The notes under the pieces were generated by a model. It had not been told where the DNA came from. It did no database searches and saw only the letters and a program-made list of their open reading frames with translations. The position numbers and the translations under genes were made by a program. From NCBI GenBank assembly GCA_028752905.1, contig JAQNBH010000009.1:26892370-26956369 (forward strand): a stretch of 64,000 nucleotides of DNA. Direction: 5' to 3'. The DNA comes from Cladorhizidae sp. MBARI D1340-BT2. Taxonomy: Eukaryota > Porifera > Demospongiae > Poecilosclerida > Cladorhizidae. Positions 55,055 through 64,000 of the stretch are shown in pieces; position 1 is the first letter of the stretch, and each line of letters opens with the position of its first letter.

Positions 55055-55695
55055 GTGAGCTAGTATTATTGTGTTGTTGATCTGTGCAGTAGAACCTTCC
55101 TTTCTCTTGGGCTTCTAACTATAGGAGCTAGTGATATTGTGTTGTTTATGTGTCAGTTCATCTCCCTTACCCTTGGGTTCCTAACTATGGGAGTTAGTGG
55201 TATTGTATTATTGATCTGTGCAGTGTAACCTCTCTTACACTTGGGCTCCTAACTATGGGGGCTAGTGGTATTGTGTTGTTGATGTGTCAGTGGACCTTGG
55301 GTTCCTAACTATGGGAGCTAGTGGTAGTGTGTTGCTGATGTGTGCAGTGGAACCACCATTACACTGGGCTTCTAACTATTGGAGATAATACTAATGTGTT
55401 GTTGTGTGAGAAGAACCTCCCTTAGCATTGTGCTCCTAACTATGGGAGATAGTTGATGTGTGCAGTTGAACCTCCCTCACACTTGGGCTCCTAACTATGG
55501 AGGCTAGTAGTATTGTGTTGTTGTGTGTGCAGTGGAAACTCCCTTACACTTGGGCTCCTAACTATGGGAGCTAGTTGATGTGTGCAGTGGAACCTCCCTT
55601 AGAATTGGGCTCTAACTATGGGAGCTAGTGGTATTGTATTTTGATGTATACAATAGAACCTCCCTTACCTTGTGCTCCTAATCATAGGACCTAGT
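55055..55695. repeat. Minisatellite of about 70-base units next to the Death-domain exon
   Basis: About nine imperfect units of the type GAGCTAGTGGTATTGTGTTG, TTGATGTGTGCAGTGGAACC, TCCCTTACACTTGGGCTCCT, AACTATGGG. The first unit includes the splice donor of the exon (GTGAGCTAG), and each unit has a TGTGCAG that resembles a splice acceptor. Intronic. Confidence 0.9.
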
Positions 55696-57666
55696 GCATA
55701 TGGGATGTGGGTTTGGCAAGACCACTTTTTACAGAGAGAATGCCACACCCACAATCATGACCTACCAAGTTCATTTGCATTTTCCAATAGGGTAAAGATT
55801 GTAGCATTGAGTATGTTCCAGAAGACTTGGTACTCTTCATAGCGGAGGCTTCATTTTGAAGACAAGTGCACTGTCATTTTGCTTGAGAGCTACAGAAATG
55901 TCTACAAAGAGTGGAACCTCTGATACGGCATTTTAAGCTAGCATATAGTCTATATATATTGTAATTCCGGAGATGCAATAGTTGCCTTCTAGCAGTATAA
56001 AGAGAGAGGGTGCCACAAGTGTTCTGTGGAGTATTATTCACTCAACCTGCTACAACATGCAATGCTTAGTCTGGGCCGGCACGGGCAAATTTGGAGTGAT
56101 CTGGCTATTGTGGTAAGGAATATGATTAACACCGTGTGTTTACAGTTTGAAAATCAGTTATGTTGTCAATCTTCACAAAATTATCTGTGATCGTATTTGC
56201 TTACAAAATAATTAGTCAATAGTCAATTGCATTATATTGTCTTGCTTCATGGTTAAAATACATTCTCCTCTATGTATATACTTAAAGACCATTCGCTGGG
56301 AGCATTGGTTGCAGACATCACAAAATCAACATTTGCATAATACTCTGTATCTTACAGGTCTCTAGCAATCCTTATACTCAAGCCATTATTTTCAATAGCT
56401 TATCCATACATTGAGGACAGAAGTAGTGTTCTATTTTTTGGCAAGCCAGTATGCTTAATTCATCAATTATATCCTGAAAAAACTTATATCTTGGAATCAT
56501 CCTTCCTCATCAGCTTATAAAAATTTCTATCACTACTGGTCGTTGTGGCCACTGATTGCACATCCCGGTCTAGCAAAGAACTTGAGGCACGAAATGATTT
56601 TCAAAATATGGTGATGGTTAGTAGCCATTGCTATGACAGAGAACTGCTAAGTATCTCACTTACATTATGTGTTGTTGTGAAGGTAGTTAGTAGTATTCCA
56701 CAGAACTCTTGTGACACTGCCTCTGTTCATGCTGCTTGAAGGAAACGATTGCATATTTCAAATTACAGAAACCTTTGGATAGCTATTAGTATATTATTAC
56801 CTACCAGACTGTATGTTTGCATAAAATTATCCAGTTAGCAATTTCATACTTACATCAGAGATTAAAGCCTCATAGATTTTCCTTGTCACAAGTTTCAAGC
56901 AAAGTTAACAATGCACCCGACCTTCCAAATGAAGCCACCACTTCGAAGAGAACTATGTCACCTGGAATGAACCTAACACTACTGTCTTTTCCATAAGGTT
57001 GCTTGGGGGAAAAAATTGCTTGGTTGCGAGGCTCATTAATTGAAAGGTTCACAGCCAGCCATACCAAAACATGAACACACGATCTCAGACTGCCGGTACT
57101 TTTCATTGCACAGCGAAGCACTAAAGGTAGAGCAGTTCAATCGCGATTGTGGACTTCCCTGGCTGCTGGGTGACCACACTTGAGAGCCTAAATTTGAACC
57201 CATAAAACCATAATTTTTCTATATTCAGTTTTTATCACCTAAAAAATGGAAAAGAAAACAAAAATTTATATTTGTCATCAATAGCAACCTCTAGCCCTAG
57301 CCATCTACTACTCTAAAGCCCTAGCAGTTTTAGAACTTCTAACTCTTGACAACCATTACATGAATAATTGCCGAGAAATATATATATTGAATTTTGTTTT
57401 TTATCTCTCATTTTACTCAGCTAATGATTATTGTGTATTAGTGCAAAGTTATACAGAAACTTTGAGCTCTGGACTGATAGTGTATTAGGATGTAGGTGGT
57501 GAAAAATGGAAATCATTGACCTCCTTTTAATATCATATAATTCTGACGTTCCACTCGTTCTTTATAATATGCACTACAATTTGCTATTTACAATACTATA
57601 TACAGCTGTGATTTGTTGTCCCTGCATAATATGAATGCATTCTTGGTATATTTCTTCAAACTTTAG

Positions 57667-57821
57667 TTCCTACAAGTGATGGTACAAAAATTGGAACATC
57701 AGCAGGTCTTCCATTCAAAAGATCCACACAGGTGAGCTACTGTTGTGTTTGCTTGATTTAATGAATGTTTTATTTTTCAGACGCCATCCTTCCCAGAACA
57801 AGCCAGCCAGTCAGAATTCTG
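57667..57821 (+). pseudogene. YxxP-module exon pair 5 (A5 57667-57731, B5 57781-57821), Tyr lost
   Basis: A5 (65 bases): PTSDGTKIGTSAGLPFKRST then Q, with canonical ACTTTAG and CAG|GTGAGC sites. B5 is 41 bases rather than 40 and reads TPSFPEQASQSEF, so the frame at its end is shifted and there is no Tyr. The counterpart of pair 1, which has lost Tyr too. Confidence 0.65.
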
Positions 57822-58306
57822 GTATGTGTAACTTAGTTCGGAATACTGGGTTTTATTGAATGTGTTTTTTTCCATGTGGAAGGAATTGGTCCATACAATA
57901 AAAGTGCTCACAGCAAATTAATCAACAAACACAGATGATCAACAAACACAGAGGTTATATTTTTCATCGGGTTATCCAAGATAAAGGATCTACTTTTTAG
58001 GTCTATAATTTCAAAATGAAATATGTACCAAAGGAAGTGAAACATGAAATATCGTGTCTATTCATATCCTATTTTTCTCAGCTCATGTTCAAAGATGTAA
58101 GTCAAGAAAGTAGAGTGACTCTTACAATTCTAAGATATACTTTGCTGTTGTTTTAAATCTGTTTTAAATGCACACAGCACTCTTTTAACACCCGTTGAGG
58201 CAAAGTGGGTATTAAAACTACACCACTCCAGTATGGCACCATACATTGATTGTATAGTATTACACAGTATGAATGCATTCTATGATCACACATATTTTTT
58301 ATCCAG

Positions 58307-58474
58307 GAGTGCCTACAAGTGCTGTTCCAAAAGTTGGCCTATCAGGAGAAGGTCTTCCAGCCACACATGTGAGCCAACACTCTATTGTTGTGTTTGTTTG
58401 CTTAATTTAATGTAATATATTGTTAATCCTACAGGCTCAATCCTTTTCTGGTGAGCAAGCCTATGAAATTCCTG
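58307..58474 (+). CDS. YxxP-module exon pair 6 (A6 58307-58368, B6 58435-58474)
   Basis: A6 (62 bases): VPTSAVPKVGLSGEGLPATH, with TATCCAG and GTGAGC sites. B6 (40 bases): AQSFSGEQAYEIP, with CTACAG and GTATGT sites. The 66-base intron is intact and the frame is open. This is the best-preserved short-A pair, with an intact YEIP motif. Confidence 0.7.
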
Positions 58475-59774
58475 GTATGTGTTACTTACTTTGCAATACT
58501 GCAATACTGCTTGTTTTAGTTGTTTGTGGGATTTTAGGTACTGTTAAAAAGATCTTCTCAGAATAAATAAAGACATTATGTAACATCCTTGACATAAGAA
58601 GCCTAACACTCCAAAGGTTTAGCTTAATTAGAAAACCTATGATTTTTTATATTAGTGTGATGAACACATGCCGATAATTATGTCATATTAAATGTTGTGT
58701 CTGTTCATGTCCCATTTTTCGTGGCTTATGTCACATACATTAAAGTTTTCACTTCAGTCTGCCTTAAAGTCAGCACTTCCACATAGCAAGTGCCCATTAT
58801 ACAGTTTTCTCTGATCTATGATTTGACTTGTTGCTTGAAGAAACTGCCCAGTGCATAATAGGATAGCAAAGATAGCAAAGATAGAAGGTAGGATAACAAT
58901 GAAACTGCATTGCTAGACTTGGATGAAGCTAAAGTTGACAACCTGGAAGCAGTTGAAGCAGAGGCACTGGCTAGACTTTTGTTAAAACCATGAAATCCTC
59001 ATCTAGAGCTAACTAACCTCTAACTTCATTACAGTGGTAACACAGGGTGTCTATGTAAAATAACCGTGCAAATTACATAACGCAAGCACCCATCCATCAG
59101 ATATTCAAGGTGAGTAGCTAGTTCAACTCCCTTTATGTCCTTTAGGGTAGATATTACTGAGTGGCACTGCAGTGGCATAAGTGCATGTGTGTACAGCCAG
59201 GTATTGCAATAGTACTCTCCATATTGGCATATTTCAAAATAGGTTGGAAAAAATCGTGTCTTAGCTGAAACTTATTTAGGCAGTTTTTTAACATCCTAAA
59301 GGTGGTTTCTTCTATTTTTGGCTCCAAATAGAATTCCAGCTTACCATGAATTCACTATGGTAGTACCTAGCAGATATAAAAAATAAACGAATTAAAACCT
59401 GGATTAATTTTTAAAATAAATTTTTACCATCTATAACAAACTGAAATTGGTAAAGAACTGAAATTGGTAAAGAACTTCAACACTATAATTGACTTGTTTA
59501 TGTGTGCAATATTTAGCTAAACTGAGCTCAATTGGCAGCTACATATTGCATGCTTGTAACCAGCACCATTCTATGCTTGAATTGTTTGACTCATATTCTA
59601 TTCTTGCTCGGTTGCAATGCAATAATTGTTTGTGCTCTATTAGAGTTTGATATGCTTTATTTGAGTTTCAGCTATAGAATTAAAATATATTAGAGCTGTC
59701 AGAAACAGATTTATTATCCCTACATATATAGTATGAATGCATTCTTGATTTATATTTGGATTACTGAACTTTAG

Positions 59775-59942
59775 ACGCTGGATTGCCTACAAGTGCTCGT
59801 ACAAAAATTGAGACATCAGGTCATCCAAGAAAAAGATCCACACAGGTGTGCCAATCCTCTATGGTTGTGTTTGCTAGATTTAATGAATGTTTTATTTTAC
59901 AGACTCTATCCTTCTCTGATAAACAAGCCAGAGATAATACTG
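59775..59942 (+). CDS. YxxP-module exon pair 7 (A7 59775-59845, B7 59903-59942), Tyr replaced
   Basis: A7 (71 bases): AGLPTSARTKIETSGHPRKR then STQ, with ACTTTAG and CAG|GTGTGC sites. B7 (40 bases): TLSFSDKQARDNT, with TTACAG and GTATGT sites. Splice sites and phase are intact, but the YENP position reads RDNT, so the docking motif is gone. Frame integrity suggests it can still be spliced in. Confidence 0.65.
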
Positions 59943-60233
59943 GTATGTGTAAATTAGTTTGGAATACTGGATAATATTTATGTGGATAGTTTTACAAAAA
60001 TTGGCCCACACAATGAAAGTGCCCACATCATATAATCAAGAAACACAAGGGTTATTTTTAACCTTGTGTTATCAAGATAAAGGGATCCACTTTTTAAAGT
60101 TCTATAATTTCAAAATGAAATATAATAATATCAATTCAAATGCAATATGAAATAATGTGTCTATTCATATCCTATTTTCATCAGCTTAGTTCAAAGATGT
60201 AAGTCAAGAAGTGATTTTTTGTTAATACTACAG

Positions 60234-60273
60234 GTTCAATCCTTTTCTGATGAGCAAGCATATGAAATTCCTG
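60234..60273 (+). CDS. YxxP exon (B8), donor altered
   Basis: 40 bases after CTACAG: VQSFSDEQAYEIP, followed by GATATTGTG instead of GTATGTG, so the donor GT is missing at the usual place. No A exon precedes it; the upstream intron seems to have been joined by a deletion. It could be a terminal exon or a broken one. Confidence 0.6.
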
Positions 60274-60629
60274 ATATTGTGTTACTTACTTTGGAATACT
60301 GTTTGGGTGTTTATGGGATTTTAGGCATTGTTAACAAAACCTCTTGGAACAAATAAAGAAATTATGTTATGCATTTGACATAATAAGCCTAATAATCTAT
60401 ATGTCTAGCTAGTTTAGAACATCTGTTATTTTTTTACATCAATATGAAGACATGCAGAGAAATATGTCAAGAAAAGTTGTGTATTGATAACCCATTTTTC
60501 TCAGCTAATGTCGTGAAATTATATTTTATTTTCAGTTGGCTTATGATCATAGTCGGCACCATCTACAAAGCAAATACCAACTTTGCAAGTTTTCTGTGAT
60601 GATTTGACTGGGTAGATATAGCCAAAAAT

Positions 60630-61029
60630 ATAACATGTAACAATTATGTCAAATAACAATAACAATATGCCAAATAACATTAATAACATGTAATAATATA
60701 CCAAATAACAATATAAACAATATGCCAAATAACAATAATAACATGTAACAGTATACCAAATACAGTAACAATATACCAAATAACAATAATAACATTTAAC
60801 AATATGCCAAATAACAATAATAACATGTAACAATATGCCAAATAACAATAATAACATGTAACAATATACCAAATAACAATAATTACATGTAACAATATGC
60901 CAAATAACAATAATAACATGTAACAATATGCCAAATAACAATAATAACATGTAACAATATAACAATTTGCCAAATACCAATAATAACATGTAACAATATG
61001 CCAAATAACAATAATAACATGTAACAATA
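60630..61029. repeat. 31-base AT-rich minisatellite (part 1)
   Basis: About twelve units of AACAATAATAACATGTAACA + ATATGCCAAAT. The - strand frame of 161 codons (repeating CYYCYLAYCY-like residues) is a product of the repeat and is not a gene. Confidence 0.95.
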
Positions 61030-61787
61030 GTGACACGGCATAGGGACTTTATAGAAAAAAGTAAAACGCGAGAAAATTGAACTTTTAGTTGGGACGGTTA
61101 ATTTTTAACGGCATGACATAATAATCGCTATTTTTATACCTTAAATTGAATTCTTACGTCATCATAGCGGCATGCACTAAAAAGAGTATGGAAAAATCTA
61201 AAAGTTGGTCTATGTTTCGAGTTGATTGAGTACGTATTGTGGAAGTTACAGCAAGTTAAACTGAAGGTAGTCTTTTTCTATTTTAGCTGGTCTTTCCAGA
61301 GAAGCGTGTGGAATAAACTTTAGCTACAATGGCAGAGGAGACTCCTACCTCTCCATCTAATTTCACTCTAGATAACATCTCTCCAGTCACTGAGCTAGAT
61401 GGCAGTCATGAGGACAATAATGAGAAGGAAACAGTGGACGAGTTCTTCTCCACAGGTTGTGGCTGTTAGCTTGGTCCTGGCTGCTCAAGTCTTCTCTGTG
61501 GGGAGTTAGCAGTGAGGAGTTAGCAGTGACTACAAGAAATGTGTTTAGTTGCCATCTCTTTTTCTGTTTTCACTACTCACCTAGAGCCTTCAAAACCAGT
61601 AAAATCTGGATTATTACATCATTGTTTATTATTAACACCATTAATAAATTTTATATCTTAAGAATGGTAATGTATTGACCTATAATATTTTGAGAAAACA
61701 TTCTTCATTATCTAAGGAATATATTAAAAAAGTAAAAATAAATTGAAAAAAAAATCAAAGTCCCTTGAGCATCCTATGCCATGTCAC
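61030..61787 (+). mobile_element. DNA-transposon relic inserted within the minisatellite
   Basis: Left end GTGACACGGCATAGGGACTTT; right end read inward GTGACATGGCATAGGATGCT, then CAAGGGACTTTG. The 758 bases between split the 31-base minisatellite into two parts. It carries a short 5' transposase piece (61329-61469). The target duplication is unclear (a TA is possible). The superfamily is not certain. Confidence 0.75.
61329..61469 (+). pseudogene. N-terminal transposase fragment with Cys motif
   Basis: 46 codons from MAEETPTSPSNFTLDN to DEFFSTGCGC, then TAG and LGPGCSSLL. An FF..GCGC.L...PC motif near the N-terminus is one I recall from transposon-encoded proteins of sponges and cnidarians, where it precedes a long transposase. 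Here almost all of the rest is deleted, so this is a deletion derivative. Confidence 0.5.
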
Positions 61788-61795
61788 ATATTTTA

Positions 61796-61878
61796 TTATA
61801 ATTATACCAAATAACAATAATAACGTAACAATATGCCAAATAGCAATAATAATATGTAACAATATACCAAATAACACC
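61796..61878. repeat. 31-base AT-rich minisatellite (part 2)
   Basis: Two to three further units (ACCAAATAACAATAATAACG, TAACAATATGCCAAATA) on the right side of the inserted relic at 61030-61787. Confidence 0.9.
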
Positions 61879-62426
61879 GTAGGTCTCACAGGAGATGTGG
61901 TATTCACATAAGAGCTCAGTTCTTACTTTTGGGTAGTCTTTCTGCTGATCTGCAGGCATGGAGGCGACAGCAGTAAGACCTGCACCGGAGAGGGAGCTGC
62001 GTAAGATGATGGCCCACTGATTACGTGAGCCTCAGCCATAGCCTCAAATGCCTCCAGGTAGGCCCCCATACCGTCCGTTCCTTCAGTAAACTTAGGGATG
62101 GATAGCTTTGGCATCGGAGGGGGTCGAGGTGCAGTAGGGAGAGGTTTGGACAACTCAGCCAACATCTGCAGGAACCTCTGCTGCTCTCTCTCCTCCTGCC
62201 TAGCCTGGGCCTCCTCCCGCCTCTGGGCTTCTCGAGTCTCTCTCTCTTCCTGTTTAGCCTGGGCCTCCTCCCATTTCTGTGCCTCTTGATCTGACCGAGT
62301 CTGGTCAATTTGGATCCACTGCTGGAATAATCTGTCCATGGGATCGATAGGAAAGTTGGCCTCTGTGGTGCCCCCATGACCTCGATGGGATTCTTGGAGC
62401 ATCCTTCTCTCCTTCTCCTCTGACAT
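61860..62426 (-). pseudogene. Gypsy-type gag N-terminus, truncated
   Basis: From a Met at 62426: MSEEKERRMLQES, then a strongly charged coiled coil with the repeat QEERETREAQRREEAQARQE, then RPPPMPKLSIPKFTEGTDGM and GAYLEAFEAMAEAH, the gag core start of Gmr1-like Gypsy elements. A frameshift follows; TAVASMPADQQKDYPKVRTE continues the core. The element is cut by the minisatellite at about 61880. Related in plan to the gag at 15292. Confidence 0.75.
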
Positions 62427-62628
62427 GTCAAGTCAGGGCGATTGGGAAGAGAGGGAAAAAATTAAATCAATACAAACTACAAAACCTCTTCCTGGCTACT
62501 GAAGGGTCGGTTTTCAACCCACAAGGCCATGCCCTGGGTGGTCTCCAGCTAGCTAAGCAACTCCTCTTCGCTAGCTAATGGCTGGTCCAGGATCTCTTTT
62601 TTACAAGAGATCCCACTGCTGCCGCCAC
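62427..62628 (-). promoter_or_regulatory. Leader between LTR and gag of the - strand Gypsy element
   Basis: Directly after the LTR end (other strand) comes GTGGCGGCAGCAGTGGGAT, equivalent to the GGTGGCAGTGGTGGGAT leader at 15232. This is the expected place of a primer-binding site; I could not name the tRNA. Confidence 0.55.
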
Positions 62629-63002
62629 TGTCGGGGAAATTTCACCCTTATCTAAAACCTTTCTTCCTCAATAAGAAAATGGTACTGCTGTAGCCCGAGC
62701 GGTTAGCTACCTCTGGGTGAATACCCCGCGATGCCTAGGTACTCCAGGCATTGGCTACTCCATCAATCACCCTACCTAGACCACTGATCTCCGTGACCCA
62801 AGTCTCAGTCCGCTCTACTTAGGACCTTACTCCAATGTCACCCCTCAGGTTGACTCTCTCTATCTCTTTGTCCCTGTCAGGGTAGTAAGCATACACCATG
62901 CAACTATCAGACAAAACTCCAGTGTCCCACTCTGGTGCCTTACAATACAGGTATTTCTTAACAGTCACCTGATATGCATATTGCTCTAGAACAGTTATCA
63001 CA
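62629..63002 (-). repeat. Putative 5' LTR of the - strand Gypsy element
   Basis: Read on the - strand it starts TGTGATAACTG and ends CCCCGACA, about 374 bases, directly before the leader. The other LTR is not in the window, so the limits are inferred from the TG...CA ends. Confidence 0.5.
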
Positions 63003-63139
63003 ATGCCTTCTTGGGATTGTGGTGGTGTAGTGATCCATTAGCTGTTGGTTGTGGTTTCTGTGGTTATGGTGGGTTATTGTTTGAAAAGTCAGGGAGTGGT
63101 CCTGTTGATTTCCCTGAGAGTAGCAATACAGTATACAGG

Positions 63140-63470
63140 ATCCCATCCAAAGACCCATCCATAGATGAGGCAGTTGAAGTAATTTTTGTAATGTTGACGA
63201 AAGATGAGAGCTTGAGGGAGAGGACTACACTAGGGGCTGACAGGATTTCTGAAATGTTGGAATTGTGCCTGAAATCCACCTACTTCAGCTTTCAAGAAAA
63301 AATACTACGAGCAACAAGAGGGTGTAGCAATGAGCTCTCCAGTATCTGCAGTAGTAGACAACCTGTATGTGGAATTCTTTGAGGAATTGGCGCTCACAAC
63401 AGCCCCACTAAAGCCAAGAGATACGTGGATGATACCTTCTGCATTTTGAAGAAGGGAGTGAGCAGGAACG
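63140..63470 (+). pseudogene. Penelope-like reverse transcriptase fragment
   Basis: Three frames in turn give IDEAVEVIFVMLTKDESLRE ... LCLKSTYFSFQEK; YYEQQEGVAMSSPVSAVVDN then LYVEFFEELALTTAPLKPR; and RYVDDTFCILKKG. These are the consecutive palm motifs of a reverse transcriptase, including the catalytic YVDD, in the style of Penelope-like elements (Q-EGVAMGSP, RYVDD.F). The start and the rest are missing; the satellite begins right after it. Confidence 0.6.
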
Positions 63471-63471
63471 T

Positions 63472-64000
63472 CCCAATTGGAGCAAAATAGAGCTTCTTTC
63501 GGATAAAAAGGTGAGATTTGTCACAAAAAGACATTTTCTGTCGTTTAAAGAGTAGAAACAGTTCCATAATGTTGAAAAGGAATCTAATGTGCCTATTTTG
63601 ACAAGATTGAATGATTACAGAGTTTTTCCTCAAAACGCTCATAAAAGTCCCAAATGGAGTTAAATAGAGCTTCTTTCGGTTAAAAAGTGGAGATTTCTCA
63701 CCAAAAGAAATTTTCTGATGTTTAAAGAGTAGAAACAGTTCGATAATGTTGAAATGGAAGCTAATGTGCCCATTTTGACAAGAATGAGCGATTTCAGACA
63801 GTTTTTCCTCAAAATGCTTAAATTTTTTTCCCAAATGGAAGTAAAATACAGTTAAAAATTCGAGATTTCTCACTAAAAGACGTTTTCTTACATTTAAAGA
63901 GTAGAAATAGTTCCATAATGTTGAAAAGGAAGCTAATTTGCCATTTTTACAAAATTGGGCTATTTCAGGCAGTTTTTCCTCTAAAATGTCCCAATTGGAG
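63472..64000. repeat. Satellite, 160-181 base units, reaching the window end
   Basis: Unit starts at 63472, 63649, 63830 and 63990 (CCCAAATGGAG/CCCAATTGGAG). Conserved core: GAGATTTCTCAC, TTTAAAGAGTAGAAACAGTT, CCATAATGTTGAAAAGGAAG, CAGTTTTTCCTC. One isolated unit is at 17957. An open - strand frame spans three units, probably by chance. Confidence 0.9.

Larger units (their letters stand above)
55945..59960. repeat. Segmental duplication, copy II
   Basis: Counterpart of 40950-44830; see that entry. The left edge coincides with TATATATATTGTAATTCCGG (55955), matching TATATATTGTAATTGGCG (40963). Copy II contains about 80 extra bases near 56025-56110 with an exon-like stretch (acceptor CTTAG, donor GTAAGG). 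Confidence 0.85.

Noticed and set aside
60519..61036. Cys/Tyr/Leu-rich - strand frames resembling membrane proteins
   Set aside because: Created by the 31-base AT-rich minisatellite; hydrophobicity is a by-product of TAT/TGT-rich repeats.
62098..62289. + strand frame opposite gag
   Set aside because: Antisense shadow of the Gypsy coiled coil.
1..64000. CRISPR arrays, bacterial operons, ribosome-binding sites
   Set aside because: Introns, LTR elements and eukaryotic transposons throughout; repeats here are minisatellites with no unique spacers of constant length.
1..64000. tRNA genes
   Set aside because: No cloverleaf with intact A and B boxes was found by eye; the only tRNA-related match is the 17-base primer site at 7549. 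A tRNAscan run would settle it.

Overview
The window looks like repeat-rich DNA from a marine invertebrate animal, most likely a sponge. The evidence is indirect: low GC outside the mobile elements, short spliced exons with GTATGT/GTGAGC donors, and BEL/Pao, Gmr1-type Gypsy, DIRS, Ginger, hAT and piggyBac relics side by side with a Death-domain exon. Species assignment is inference. There are no bacterial features, no CRISPR array, and no rRNA or tRNA gene that I could recognise.

Left third (1-26 kb). A Ginger-type DNA transposon on the + strand runs from about 1.6 to 14.1 kb. It has a spliced integrase-like transposase, then a Ulp1-type cysteine protease and a PHD finger. A young complete BEL/Pao retrotransposon (7104-13609, LTRs with no difference seen, one uninterrupted 1844-codon ORF) sits in its last intron, just before the 3' splice site, and separates the two halves of the protease. 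Then come a truncated Gmr1-type Gypsy element with gag, protease and integrase adjacent (14.8-17.6 kb), a long TAGG/TGGG microsatellite, an hAT-like transposase fragment, a foldback element, and a 3.07 kb hAT element with recognisable ends (23168-26235).

Middle (26-41 kb). This holds a broken piggyBac transposase lacking at least its first catalytic Asp, a tandem GCTAGC-rich repeat, a decayed DIRS-type tyrosine-recombinase retroelement on the - strand (31.1-32.3 kb), a coiled-coil exon made of 42-base repeats, and a second Ginger-family element on the - strand (36.5-40.8 kb) that also ends in Ulp1 plus PHD.

Right third (41-64 kb). The most unusual region is a duplicated block (about 40.95-44.83 and 55.95-59.95 kb) carrying pairs of tiny exons. 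Exon A is 62-71 bases and exon B is 40 bases. Each A-B pair starts and ends in phase 1, so pairs can be added or lost without breaking the frame. Intact B exons encode a YxxP motif (YEIP or YENP), the kind of phosphotyrosine site bound by Crk-type SH2 domains. A Death-domain exon (54691-55054) ends in the same phase just upstream of the second block, so the window may hold a Death-domain adaptor or receptor gene with a repeat-built phosphotyrosine tail. Around it lie Gypsy gag/protease relics on the - strand, several minisatellites, a second palindromic foldback element, a DNA-transposon relic inserted in a minisatellite, a Gypsy LTR plus gag start, a Penelope-like reverse transcriptase fragment, and a 160-181 base satellite that runs off the end of the window.

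Most coding sequence here belongs to mobile elements and most of it is broken. The exceptions are the BEL/Pao ORF, which looks intact, and the Death-domain and YxxP exons, which look like host coding sequence.
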